From positions 1-64,000 of the forward strand of contig NZ_AULI01000007.1 of assembly GCF_000425205.1 (NCBI RefSeq): DNA of 64,000 bases, read 5' to 3'. A model generated the notes under the pieces. That model saw only the letters and a program-made list of their open reading frames with translations, was not told the DNA's origin and did no database searches. Position numbers and translations under genes: made by a program. The stretch is from Pontibacillus halophilus JSM 076056 = DSM 19796. Its GTDB lineage: Bacteria; Bacillota; Bacilli; Bacillales; BH030062. Each line of letters begins with the position of its first letter. The stretch's first letter is position 1. This document shows, one piece after another, positions 52,421-62,773 of this stretch.

Positions 52421-53278
52421 TTACCAACCAATCTTCTCTAGTTCCACGAACGTCGGAACAACAGAACCGTCATAGAGTTCTTCAATATGATTCGCCACTT
52501 CTTCCGTTTGGAAGATTTCTACGATTTGCTGATACGTTTCGTTATTTGTTTCATCTGCGCGGGCTGCAATTAGATTGATATAAGGTGTAGCCGTTGCACT
52601 TTCAAGAACTAACGCTTCTTCGAGTGGGTCAAAGCCTGCTTCCACCGCAATGTTATTGTTGACGAGGGAAGCAGCGACGTCTGGTAGGACTCGTGGAGTC
52701 TGTGCAGCTACAACCGTTTCAAATTTCAAATCTTTCGGGTTATCTTTAATTTTCTCTAAAGAGCCGTTGCCATCGAAGTCTTCAGGTAATTCAAGTAAGT
52801 CTGCTTCTTGTAGAAGCAGTAAAGCGCGGCCCATGTTCGTCGCTTCATTCGGAATCGCAATCGTTGCACCGTCCGGAATATTCGAAACGTCTTCGTACTC
52901 GTCTGAATAGATTCCCATTGGCTCAATCAACGTAGTTCCAATAGGAGCTAGGTCTAAGTCATGGTCTTTAATGAACTGATCGAAATACGAAACGGTTTGA
53001 AAGGCATTTAAATCAATATCCCCGTCAGCTAGCGCCATATTGGGACGGACATAGTCGGCAAATTCAACGATTTCAATGTTGATCCCTTCCTCTTCCGCCT
53101 TCTCTTGAACGAACTCCCAAATCGGAACGCCCGACCCATTAAGCCCTACTTTCACTGTCTTTGTCTCATTACTTGCTTCGCCTTCTTTCGAAGATGCATC
53201 GTTCGAGTTGCCACAAGCGGCAAGTAAAGCTCCTAAGCTTAGTACTAGAATTGTAATGATGATGCGAGATTTCTTCAT
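52421..53278 (-). CDS. metQ: MetQ-type methionine-binding lipoprotein, first copy
   Basis: The 285-aa protein has a lipobox LAAC (Cys22), then VKVGLNGSGVPIWEFVQEKA and the same core and C-terminus (PTFVELEKIGW) as its downstream paralogue. It lies 12 bp after the permease gene, the canonical metNPQ position, so it is likely the ancestral copy. It binds methionine outside the membrane. Confidence 0.9.
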   Translation of the reverse strand: MKKSRIIITILVLSLGALLAACGNSNDASSKEGEASNETKTVKVGLNGSGVPIWEFVQEKAEEEGINIEIVEFADYVRPNMALADGDIDLNAFQTVSYFDQFIKDHDLDLAPIGTTLIEPMGIYSDEYEDVSNIPDGATIAIPNEATNMGRALLLLQEADLLELPEDFDGNGSLEKIKDNPKDLKFETVVAAQTPRVLPDVAASLVNNNIAVEAGFDPLEEALVLESATATPYINLIAARADETNNETYQQIVEIFQTEEVANHIEELYDGSVVPTFVELEKIGW

Positions 53279-53290
53279 CTCATTTCCCCC

Positions 53291-53953
53291 TTAGCGTCTA
53301 CGGACTACTCTTGAGAAGTAGTTACCTAGTGTTTGAATGATTTGGACAATCACGACAAGCAAGACGACAGTTGCAATCATAATGTCCGTCTCAAAACGTT
53401 GATAGCCATAAGAGATTGCAAGGTCACCTAGACCACCGCCTCCAACAGTTCCAGCCATTGCGGATGCACCGACAAGACCGATTGTAGCGACGGTAATGTT
53501 CAGAATGAGTGAGCTAAACGCCTCTGGCAGGAAGACTCGAAAGATGATTTGCGATGGCGTCGCTCCCATCGCTTCAGAGGCTTCCACGACGCCTTCATCA
53601 ATTTCTAGTAGGCTCGTTTCTACGAGCCTTGCGATAAATGGACCAGAGAAGAACACGAGTGGCACAATTGCTGCAGCAGTTCCTATAGAGCTCCCAACAA
53701 TAAAGCGCGTAAATGGTAGAATGACAACGAGTAATATAATGAATGGAATAGATCTAAACAGATTAACAATGCCATTTAACACATTAAAGACCGGAGCATT
53801 GGGAAGGATTCCATTGTTTCGTGTCACAACAAGGGCAATCCCCAATGGAAGACCAATAATAATGGCGAACACTAATGACACTCCAACCATAACAAGCGTC
53901 TCCCACGTTGCTTCTAGTATTTTAGGCCAGAATTCTAATAGATTAACCTGCAC
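53291..53953 (-). CDS. metP: Methionine ABC transporter permease (MetP/MetI)
   Basis: The 220-aa permease has five helices with the EAA-type loop EASEAMGATPSQIIFRVFLP near residue 125 and a GGGGLGDLAISYGYQRF segment, both typical of MetI. It overlaps metN by 11 bp. It forms the channel for MetQ-delivered methionine. Confidence 0.95.
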   Translation of the reverse strand: MQVNLLEFWPKILEATWETLVMVGVSLVFAIIIGLPLGIALVVTRNNGILPNAPVFNVLNGIVNLFRSIPFIILLVVILPFTRFIVGSSIGTAAAIVPLVFFSGPFIARLVETSLLEIDEGVVEASEAMGATPSQIIFRVFLPEAFSSLILNITVATIGLVGASAMAGTVGGGGLGDLAISYGYQRFETDIMIATVVLLVVIVQIIQTLGNYFSRVVRRR

Positions 53954-54962
53954 GACTCGTCACCTCCTGAACCTGCACCGATTGCTGAATCGTGTGAAGG
54001 GCTTTCTTTATTTCTGAAGTCTCTCCTAAGAATTCTACAATTAAGTTTCCGAAAGGTTCTCCTTGTAATTCGGTAATCTGCCCATGGAGAATATTCACTT
54101 CGATGTTATACCGCTTCGATGCACGAAATAGAATTGGCTCAGAAGCTGCTTCCTTCAAGAACGTGAGTCGATATACATGGCGTTCACTATGTAACGCTTC
54201 GAGAACTGATTTCGGAATATCATCGTTCATCTCAGCAGCCACGAAATTCTTCGTCGTTTGATGCGATGGGCTCGAGAATAAGTCGAACACCGTACCTTCT
54301 TCAATGACCTTCCCATTTTCCATTACCGCTACCCGGTCGCATATTTCACGGATGACCTGCATTTCGTGTGTAATCATTAGAATGGTCAGATTGTATTGGT
54401 CTCGGATATCCTTTAACAGCTTCAAAATCGAATCGGTCGTCTGTGGATCAAGCGCGGACGTTGCTTCGTCACACAATAGAACTTTAGGCGAGCGTACAAG
54501 TGCTCGAGCAATGCCAACACGTTGCTTCTGTCCTCCAGAAAGTTCATCTGGATATTTATTCGCAAGTTCTTCAATCCCGACGAATGCCAACAACTCTTCC
54601 ACTTTCCCCTTTACATCCTTCGCTTTCTTCCCATCAAGCAGAAGCGGAAATGCCACATTCTGAAACACGGTCTTTGACTCTAGTAAGTTGAAATGTTGAA
54701 AGATCATTCCAATGTCACGCCTTGTTTCTCGAAGTGCTCGTTTCGACTGCGATGTAATGTCGACGCCATCTACAATCACTTGCCCTGAAGTCGGACGTTC
54801 GATTAAGTTCACGCAGCGTAGTAGCGTACTCTTCCCAGCGCCACTAAAGCCTATAATGCCGTAGATTTCACCTTCGTTGATTCTTAACGAGACATCATCA
54901 ACCGCATGAATGGATTGCCCATTGTTCGTGTAAGTCTTTCTAATCTGTTCAAGTTGAATCAT
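53943..54962 (-). CDS. metN: Methionine ABC transporter ATPase with NIL domain
   Basis: The 339-aa protein has Walker A GFSGAGKST near residue 36, signature LSGGQKQR near 140 and Walker B VLLCDEATSALDP near 160. The C-terminal NIL domain (about 260-339; EPFGNLIVEFLGETSEIKKA) binds methionine and causes trans-inhibition. First gene after the S-box leader; transcription is therefore lowered when SAM is abundant. Confidence 0.95.
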   Translation of the reverse strand: MIQLEQIRKTYTNNGQSIHAVDDVSLRINEGEIYGIIGFSGAGKSTLLRCVNLIERPTSGQVIVDGVDITSQSKRALRETRRDIGMIFQHFNLLESKTVFQNVAFPLLLDGKKAKDVKGKVEELLAFVGIEELANKYPDELSGGQKQRVGIARALVRSPKVLLCDEATSALDPQTTDSILKLLKDIRDQYNLTILMITHEMQVIREICDRVAVMENGKVIEEGTVFDLFSSPSHQTTKNFVAAEMNDDIPKSVLEALHSERHVYRLTFLKEAASEPILFRASKRYNIEVNILHGQITELQGEPFGNLIVEFLGETSEIKKALHTIQQSVQVQEVTSRAG

Positions 54963-54990
54963 GGTGACACCCTCCCTTATTTAATACAAC

Positions 54991-55031
54991 AAAAAAAATC
55001 CCCTCTTCTTATTAGGTAAGAAGAGGGGATT
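54991..55031 (-). terminator. S-box-controlled terminator
   Basis: On the minus strand AATCCCCTCTTCTTA pairs with TAAGAAGAGGGGATT, then eight T. It lies between the SAM aptamer and metN and is the switch point. Confidence 0.85.
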
Positions 55032-55051
55032 ACACGTTTATGTACAATCCG

Positions 55052-55165
55052 TCTCTTCTCATCTTTCAAGCCGTAGCTTGAAGGAATTGGCACGGTGTCC
55101 GATTAAACGGATCCGTTGCCGAGGTTTCAAAGGGCCAGTCCCTCCACCTCTCTGGATAAGAAGAA
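55052..55165 (-). ncRNA. SAM-I (S-box) riboswitch aptamer
   Basis: On the minus strand the aptamer opens with TTCTTATCCAGAGAGGTGGA, then GGGACTGGCCCTTTGAAACC and TCGGCAACGG, the conserved S-box core, and closes with GATGAGAAGAG, which pairs with the opening strand (P1). Bound SAM stabilises P1 and lets the downstream terminator form. It controls metN-metP-metQ-metQ and the amidohydrolase. Confidence 0.95.
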
Positions 55166-55200
55166 TGATTCTCGTATTCACTTGTTGTTCGATAGTCCAT

Positions 55201-55229
55201 ATCTTACTATCGCAATTCCGAATTGTCAA
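55201..55229 (-). promoter_or_regulatory. Sigma-A promoter of the met operon
   Basis: On the minus strand a consensus TTGACA (55229-55224) and TAAGAT (55206-55201) are 17 bp apart, 36 bp before the S-box. Confidence 0.85.
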
Positions 55230-55464
55230 ACACATTTGAAAAAAGTTTAAATTTTATATGAGTTGTTGAATTTTAACTGTATTCCCTACTTGTAATTTGC
55301 GTTAGAAGTTGCGGAGAGAGATTATTCAGTTAAGTTGTCCCACCCTAGGACAACACCAAGAATAGTTATTTACATAGGATTGCGAGTGCCTTTACTATGA
55401 ATCTACAAAGGTTAACTGGAAATCTTTAACCTTTCTAGAAACATTGTAAAGGAGTTAACTGTTC

Positions 55465-55821
55465 ATGTTTAACCTATTGAAGAGAAAGGCAATTGTAGCT
55501 GTTATAACTTTTTTTATTTCGCTTATTTCTTTCGGCAACATATTTCGTAGTGCTATTGCAGGTTTAGGAAATACTTTTATGATGATTTTATTAGTAGGTA
55601 TAGTTTCTGGGGCCACTCTGTCTATTGCTATTGATTACATTGTTAAGAATTCTTTCCGTTATGTGTTTATTTTCCGTTTTACTCTCTACATAGTAATCGC
55701 CTTTTTAATGAATCACATTTTTTTAAGGTCTTCTTCATGGGAGATCTTTCTGTACTTCATTCTTCCAGTAGCTATGTTGTATTTCTTGGTGGATGAATTT
55801 GTAAGAAGAAGGCTCTCTTAA
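55465..55821 (+). CDS. Hypothetical membrane protein (118 aa)
   Basis: Four predicted helices (AIVAVITFFISLISFGNIF; TFMMILLVGIVSGATLSI; YVFIFRFTLYIVIAFLMN; IFLYFILPVAMLYFLVDEF) and a basic tail. AAAGGAG precedes the ATG. Low GC compared with neighbours. Single-gene unit closed by a terminator. Not recognised. Confidence 0.6.
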   Translation: MFNLLKRKAIVAVITFFISLISFGNIFRSAIAGLGNTFMMILLVGIVSGATLSIAIDYIVKNSFRYVFIFRFTLYIVIAFLMNHIFLRSSSWEIFLYFILPVAMLYFLVDEFVRRRLS

Positions 55822-55856
55822 TGTCTAATCTTGATATATAGAAAAGAGATTCACGT

Positions 55857-55895
55857 AAAGTTCCCCCAGTAAAGAGAATTTACTGAGGGAACTTA
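55857..55895 (+). terminator. Rho-independent terminator
   Basis: AAGTTCCC-C-CAGTAAA pairs with TTTACTG-A-GGGAACTT, followed by ATTAG; weak T-run. Confidence 0.65.
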
Positions 55896-55980
55896 TTAGT
55901 ACTATACTCGATAAGCGTTTTTTAAAGGCACGCCACATCGGTGCATCACACACTCTACCCTATTGATCTAATACTATTTA

Positions 55981-57753
<1,773 letters not shown>

Positions 57754-57760
57754 TTAAATA

Positions 57761-57819
57761 AAAGCGCTTGCACATTTCTCACATACCTAAAGGCTATTCA
57801 AATTCTGATTCACTGTCAA
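57761..57819 (-). promoter_or_regulatory. Promoter and LacI-type operator of the neopullulanase gene
   Basis: On the minus strand TTGACA (57819-57814) and TAGCCT (57796-57791) are 17 bp apart. AAAGCGCTTGCA (57761-57772) lies about 20 bp downstream of the -10 box and shares the CGCTT-x-CA core with the sites near malE. Confidence 0.6.
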
Positions 57820-57925
57820 TCTAGTAATCTCACGAAAAATATTTTTCCCCTTTTTATAAAGGTTTTTCCTTTTATTTGTAAAGGCTTGTCTCTATTTATA
57901 TGTAATATTTTGTTAAATAAGGCTC

Positions 57926-57953
57926 TTGTGCCCAGCTGGATAGTTTGTATAAT
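57926..57953 (+). promoter_or_regulatory. Sigma-A promoter of the malEFG operon
   Basis: TTGTGC and a perfect TATAAT are 16 bp apart, 103 bp before the malE-type ATG. Confidence 0.6.
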
Positions 57954-57966
57954 GAAGGTAATTCCT

Positions 57967-58028
57967 GCAATCGCTTTCACTAATGAGAACAGCTTTTATA
58001 TTTTCCACTTCTTTGCAAGCGATTTCAA
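57967..58028. promoter_or_regulatory. Two MalR-like operators before malE
   Basis: GCAATCGCTTTCA (57967-57979) covers the expected transcription start. TTGCAAGCGATTTCAA (58013-58028) is an inverted copy of the same imperfect palindrome near the ribosome-binding site. The LacI-family protein encoded at 61594 is the likely binder. Confidence 0.6.
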
Positions 58029-58056
58029 TTTTACCATTTAGGGGGAGGAAACAGAG

Positions 58057-59337
58057 ATGAAGAAATTGCTTTTATTGGTTTTTGCCATGCTGCTAAGCGT
58101 AGGTGTGTTGGCAGCTTGTTCGGAGGATTCGGGTTCAGATGAAGCTTCTGGGAACGAGTCAAACAATGAAGAAGGTTCGAACAATGAAGGAGAAGAGGGC
58201 TCTACAACGGATACGTTAACAATTTGGGTGAATGATGAAGAGTCCCAAGTTAATGCCATTGAAGAAATCACAGGCAAGTACACAGAAGAAACAGGCATCG
58301 ATGTTGAATTAACACGTGTGAACATGACAGACCAAATTGAGAAGTTAGATTTAGATGGACCAACTGGAAATGGCCCAGATATCTTCTTCCAACCTCATGA
58401 CCGAATTGGGAACATCGTTCTTCGTGGCCTAGCTGCTCCTGTAGACCTTGGCGATGAAACAAGTGGTTACTCCGAGACAGCCATTGAAGCAGTAACCTAC
58501 GATGGCGATGTATGGGGTGCTCCTGCTGTTATTGAAACGTATGCACTTTACTACAATAAGAGCTTAGTTGATGAAGTACCAGCTACCATGGAAGACTTGA
58601 TGGCGCTTGCTGAAGAGCAAACAGAAGGCGGTTCTTACGGTTTCTTAGCAGAATTAAATAACCTTTACTTTGCTTACCCATTCTTCGCAGGTAACGGCGG
58701 GTATGTCTTTGATAAAGCAGATGGTTCCTACAACGTTGACGACATTGGCTTGAACAATGAAGGTTCAGTCAAAGGCGCTTCACAGATTCAAAGCTTCTTC
58801 ACAGAAGGTTACATCCCAGCAGAGATTAGCCCAGATGTTATTAACGGCTTATTTACAGAAGGCAAAGCTGCGGTTGTTCTAAACGGCCCATGGGCGCGTC
58901 CAGACTATGAAGCTGCGTTAGGCGAAGATCTTGCAACTGCTCCATTACCAACTGTTGATGGTACACCAATGCAATCCTTTGTTGGAGTGAAGTCTTGGAT
59001 GCTATCTGAGTACTCCGAGAACAAAGAACAAGCAACAGATTTAATTAAATTTATGACGAACACAGAGAACTCTAAGATTTACTACGAAACAGCTGGTGAA
59101 ATCCCACCACGTGCTGATTTGTTAGAGGATTCAGTCGTTACTGAGGATGCAATTACTGCTTCCTTTGCAGAGCAAACAAACTACGGTGAGCCAATGCCTT
59201 CCGTTCCAGAAATGTCTCAGATTTGGGAGCCTATGAACAACGCACTTCAGTTCTTAGCACAAGGAGATGACCCACAAGAGGTTATGGATGAGACGGTTCA
59301 ACAAATTAAAGATAGTATTGCTGCCGTTCAGCAATAA
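58057..59337 (+). CDS. malE: Maltodextrin ABC transporter binding lipoprotein (MalE-like)
   Basis: The 426-aa protein has a lipobox LAAC (Cys21), an acidic Asn/Glu/Ser spacer and a MalE-type fold: TLTIWVNDEESQVNAIEEIT, GPDIFFQPHDRIGNIVLRGL, YNKSLVDEVP. These match maltose/maltodextrin-binding proteins. First gene of malEFG with GGGGGAGG upstream. A strong hairpin after its stop probably makes it the most abundant product. Confidence 0.9.
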   Translation: MKKLLLLVFAMLLSVGVLAACSEDSGSDEASGNESNNEEGSNNEGEEGSTTDTLTIWVNDEESQVNAIEEITGKYTEETGIDVELTRVNMTDQIEKLDLDGPTGNGPDIFFQPHDRIGNIVLRGLAAPVDLGDETSGYSETAIEAVTYDGDVWGAPAVIETYALYYNKSLVDEVPATMEDLMALAEEQTEGGSYGFLAELNNLYFAYPFFAGNGGYVFDKADGSYNVDDIGLNNEGSVKGASQIQSFFTEGYIPAEISPDVINGLFTEGKAAVVLNGPWARPDYEAALGEDLATAPLPTVDGTPMQSFVGVKSWMLSEYSENKEQATDLIKFMTNTENSKIYYETAGEIPPRADLLEDSVVTEDAITASFAEQTNYGEPMPSVPEMSQIWEPMNNALQFLAQGDDPQEVMDETVQQIKDSIAAVQQ

Positions 59338-59344
59338 AAAGATG

Positions 59345-59378
59345 GGGTGTATAGGGATGATCCCTATACACCCTTTTT
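59345..59378 (+). terminator. Attenuating terminator between malE and malF
   Basis: GGGTGTATAGGGA and TCCCTATACACCC form a perfect 13-bp stem with a 3-nt loop and a T5 tail. Some transcription must read through to the permease genes, which have no other promoter visible. Confidence 0.8.
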
Positions 59379-59400
59379 ACACCATAAGGGGGAATGAACG

Positions 59401-60705
59401 ATGCCGGAAGTTGTACCATCCACCTCACCAAATAAAGAAAAACAGCATAACGTCGTGTTGGCTACAGTTCTGTCCATACTATTTGCTGGTCTCGGGCAAC
59501 TTTATAACCGTCGATTTCTAAAGGGAATCGTTTTCATTGTGGTAGAGGCTGCTTTTCTCATTACGTTGGCTAATTTCGTCGTCAATGGCGTATGGGGAGC
59601 TATAACTTTAGGGGAAACCCCACGAGAAGACCACTCGATTATCTTATTAATTGAAGGCATTATTGCATTTATTGTAATTGGCTTCGCTTTAACCGCTTAT
59701 ATCTTTAATATTATCGACGCTCGCCGCAACGCGAAAGACTTACAACTCGGCAAGAAGATTCCGACGGTGCGTCAGCAAGTGATTGATGCTTACAATTCAA
59801 GTTTCCCGTACATGCTCATCACACCAGGGCTCATTATGCTTGTATTCGTTGTTGTGCTACCGCTTGCATTCATGCTAGCGCTTGCGTTCGCAGATTACAG
59901 TTTGTACAACGCCCCACCTCGTAAATTATTAAACTGGGTTGGATTTGAGAACTTCACCAAGCTCTTTACAGAAGATATTTGGCGCGAGTCCTTTGTGAAC
60001 GTATTTAGTTGGACAATCATTTGGACATTTGTCGCTACAACACTCCAAATTGCTCTAGGGTTGTTCTTAGCCATTCTCGTAAACGACAAGCGTATTAAAT
60101 TTAAGCGGACCATTCGTACGGTACTCATCTTGCCATGGGCGGTCCCTGCATTTGTGACCATCTTGATCTTCGCTGCGATGTTCAACGATACGTTTGGTGC
60201 CATTAACAACGACATTTTAAGTCAATTTGGCGTTGCCATCCCATGGCTCACCGATGCAACATGGACACGAGTGGCCTTAATTCTTATTCAAACGTGGCTT
60301 GGATTTCCCTTCTTATTTGCTTTATTTACAGGGGTCCTTCAAAGCATACCAAGCGATATGTATGAGGCTGCGGATGTGGATGGTGGAAGTCGTCTACAGA
60401 AATTCCGCTTCATCACGTTCCCTCACATCATGTTCGCTACAGCACCGTTGTTGATCATGCAATACGCACAGAACTTTAACAACTTCAACATCATTTACTT
60501 ATTCAATGAAGGCGGACCTGCTGTACGAGGGCAGAACGCTGGAGGGTCAGACATATTAATTTCTTGGGTGTACAAGCAAACGTTTGAGTACAACCAGTAC
60601 AGTATGGCTGCAGCGATCACCATTATTATGGGACTAATTGTTTCAATCTTTGCCTTCTTCCAATTCAGAAGAACGGCTGCTTATAAAGAGGAGGGTGAAA
60701 TGTAA
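59401..60705 (+). CDS. malF: Maltodextrin ABC transporter permease (MalF-like)
   Basis: The 434-aa permease has an extra N-terminal part (about 1-115, SILFAGLGQLYNRRFLKGIV) with two helices, then the typical six-helix permease with EAA loop YEAADVDGGSRLQKFRFITF near residue 322. AAGGGGGAATG precedes the ATG. It pairs with MalG. Confidence 0.9.
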   Translation: MPEVVPSTSPNKEKQHNVVLATVLSILFAGLGQLYNRRFLKGIVFIVVEAAFLITLANFVVNGVWGAITLGETPREDHSIILLIEGIIAFIVIGFALTAYIFNIIDARRNAKDLQLGKKIPTVRQQVIDAYNSSFPYMLITPGLIMLVFVVVLPLAFMLALAFADYSLYNAPPRKLLNWVGFENFTKLFTEDIWRESFVNVFSWTIIWTFVATTLQIALGLFLAILVNDKRIKFKRTIRTVLILPWAVPAFVTILIFAAMFNDTFGAINNDILSQFGVAIPWLTDATWTRVALILIQTWLGFPFLFALFTGVLQSIPSDMYEAADVDGGSRLQKFRFITFPHIMFATAPLLIMQYAQNFNNFNIIYLFNEGGPAVRGQNAGGSDILISWVYKQTFEYNQYSMAAAITIIMGLIVSIFAFFQFRRTAAYKEEGEM

Positions 60706-61547
60706 TGCATGCGAAAACGAAATCGAGACTTGAGGTTGCTCTCATCTACGCCTTCTTACTTGTCATGTTTGTGGTGATTGCGTACCCACTCATCTGGACT
60801 GTTGGGATGTCACTGAACCCTGGTACAAATATGTATTCGACTTCTATGATTCCTGAAGTTGTGACGTTTGAGCACTATAGATGGTTGTTTACAGACCCTG
60901 ACAGTGATTATCTTATTTGGTATAAGAATAGTTTGTTTGTCGCCGTTATAAACTCAGTTGCATCTGTCCTGCTGACGTCGCTTGTAGCTTATGCCTTCTC
61001 CCGCTACAAATTCGTTGGGCGTAAGAACGGTCTGTACGCGTTCTTACTTCTTCAGATGTTCCCTGTACTTATGGGGATGGTTGCTCTCTATATCCTCCTA
61101 AATATCATTGGTCTTCTTGATAACCTTTGGGGATTGATTCTCATTTATATCGGCGGGCAAATCCCGTTTAACGCATGGCTCGTGAAAGGTTTCTTTGACA
61201 CGATTCCTAGAGAACTTGATGAAGCTGCTCGACTAGATGGCGCTGGTCACTTTCAAGTATTCTTCCAAATTATGCTTCCACTTGCGAAGCCAATTCTAGC
61301 CGTTGTTGCCCTATTTAACTTTATGGCACCGTTCGTAGACTTCTTGTTACCACGAATTGTACTTACAAGTTCTGAGAACTTCACGTTGGCGCTTGGGCTA
61401 TTCAACTTTATCAACAATGAATTTGCGAATAACTTTACTCGATTTGCTGCTGGCTCCATTTTAATCGCGGTTCCAATCGCTCTTGTATTCCTATTGTTAC
61501 AACGTTACTTAATCTCAGGGTTAACAACTGGAGCTACGAAAGGGTAA
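60705..61547 (+). CDS. malG: Maltodextrin ABC transporter permease (MalG-like)
   Basis: The 280-aa permease has six helices and EAA loop DEAARLDGAGHFQVFFQIML near residue 172. Its ATG overlaps the malF stop by one base. No ATPase gene follows, so a shared MsmX-type ATPase is presumed. It forms the channel with MalF. Confidence 0.9.
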   Translation: MHAKTKSRLEVALIYAFLLVMFVVIAYPLIWTVGMSLNPGTNMYSTSMIPEVVTFEHYRWLFTDPDSDYLIWYKNSLFVAVINSVASVLLTSLVAYAFSRYKFVGRKNGLYAFLLLQMFPVLMGMVALYILLNIIGLLDNLWGLILIYIGGQIPFNAWLVKGFFDTIPRELDEAARLDGAGHFQVFFQIMLPLAKPILAVVALFNFMAPFVDFLLPRIVLTSSENFTLALGLFNFINNEFANNFTRFAAGSILIAVPIALVFLLLQRYLISGLTTGATKG

Positions 61548-61593
61548 CAATCAGCTATTCAAAGATGATTCTTCTTAAAGAAGGTGAATAAAG

Positions 61594-62631
61594 ATGGCGA
61601 TTACGATTAAGGATGTCGCTAAAGCCGCTCAGGTGGCACCATCCACGGTATCAAGGGTAGCAGCCGACCACCCGAGCATTAGCTATGAAACGAAGAAGCG
61701 CGTTCGCAAGATTATGGAGGAGATGGGCTATCATCCGAATGTGAACGCACGAAGCCTAGCCAATCAATCGACTCAAGCCATTGGCATTGTGATGAAATCA
61801 TCGGCAGACAAAGCACTACAGAACCCATTCTTCCCTGAAGTGCTGAGAGGAATTAGTTCTGTCGCACATGAACAAGACTATTCCCTGTACGTGTCCACAG
61901 GTGAAACGGAAGCTGAGGTCTACGAGAGCGTTCAACGGATGGTGTTCGGGAAACGAGTAGACGGGTTGATCCTCCTCTATTCTCAAATTGATGACCGAGT
62001 GACGAAGTTTCTACTGGAACAGGATTTCTGTTTTGTTCTTGTTGGCAAACCATATGAGCATGCAGACCGCATTACACATGTTGATAACGACAATTTCACT
62101 GCATCCTATGACATTACATGGGAGCTCATCCATAAAGGGCATGAACATATTGCGTTTATTGGAGGGGATTCAAATCTCGTCGTCACGTTAAATCGACTTC
62201 GAGGTTACGAAGAAGCTTTGGCGAAAGCGGGGCTCCCTATCCGAGATGATTATCACATACACGCTGAGTTGCTAAAGTCAGGTGGACGGGAAGCTGTCCA
62301 TCAATTATTCCAGCTTGATGAACCACCATCCGGACTCGTCATAGCGGATGATTTAATGAGCATCGGTGTGATTACGATGCTTGAAGAGAAGGGAATCAAA
62401 GTCCCTGAAGACGTGTCTATCGTGAGCTTCAACAATCTTTACATGTCTGAGATTTCACGCCCCCCACTGACGACGGTTGATATCCAAATTTATGAACTTG
62501 GATATCAGGCAGCAAAATGCCTAATCGACAAGGTGAACAACAAACAAGAGCCGTCTAAACGGGTGATCGTCCCCTATGAAGTGGTACATCGACAATCGTC
62601 ACGTGAGCGAAGGAAGCCCTTGCATCTTTAG
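61594..62631 (+). CDS. malR: LacI-family repressor (MalR-like)
   Basis: The 345-aa protein has an N-terminal HTH (AITIKDVAKAAQVAPSTVSR) with hinge NVNARSLANQ, and a sugar-binding core (YHIHAELLKSGGREAVHQLF; VIADDLMSIGVI). It lies 46 bp after malG in the same direction. The GCAATCGCTTTCA-like sites before malE and the neopullulanase gene are probable targets; it would lift repression when maltose or maltodextrin is bound. Confidence 0.9.
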   Translation: MAITIKDVAKAAQVAPSTVSRVAADHPSISYETKKRVRKIMEEMGYHPNVNARSLANQSTQAIGIVMKSSADKALQNPFFPEVLRGISSVAHEQDYSLYVSTGETEAEVYESVQRMVFGKRVDGLILLYSQIDDRVTKFLLEQDFCFVLVGKPYEHADRITHVDNDNFTASYDITWELIHKGHEHIAFIGGDSNLVVTLNRLRGYEEALAKAGLPIRDDYHIHAELLKSGGREAVHQLFQLDEPPSGLVIADDLMSIGVITMLEEKGIKVPEDVSIVSFNNLYMSEISRPPLTTVDIQIYELGYQAAKCLIDKVNNKQEPSKRVIVPYEVVHRQSSRERRKPLHL

Positions 62632-62652
62632 CACACCTTCCCTCCGTACGTT

Positions 62653-62684
62653 AAGGTGACATCCAAGTAGATGTCACCTTTTTT
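62653..62684 (+). terminator. Rho-independent terminator of the mal operon
   Basis: AAGGTGACATC and GATGTCACCTT form an 11-bp stem with a 7-nt loop, then TTTT. Confidence 0.85.
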
Positions 62685-62773
62685 GTCGTATTAGAGAACT
62701 CCATCCTAGTTGTCTTTTCTTGATAACCTTCACTGATTCATGACAAACTATAGCTATAAGAGGAGGTTGAATG

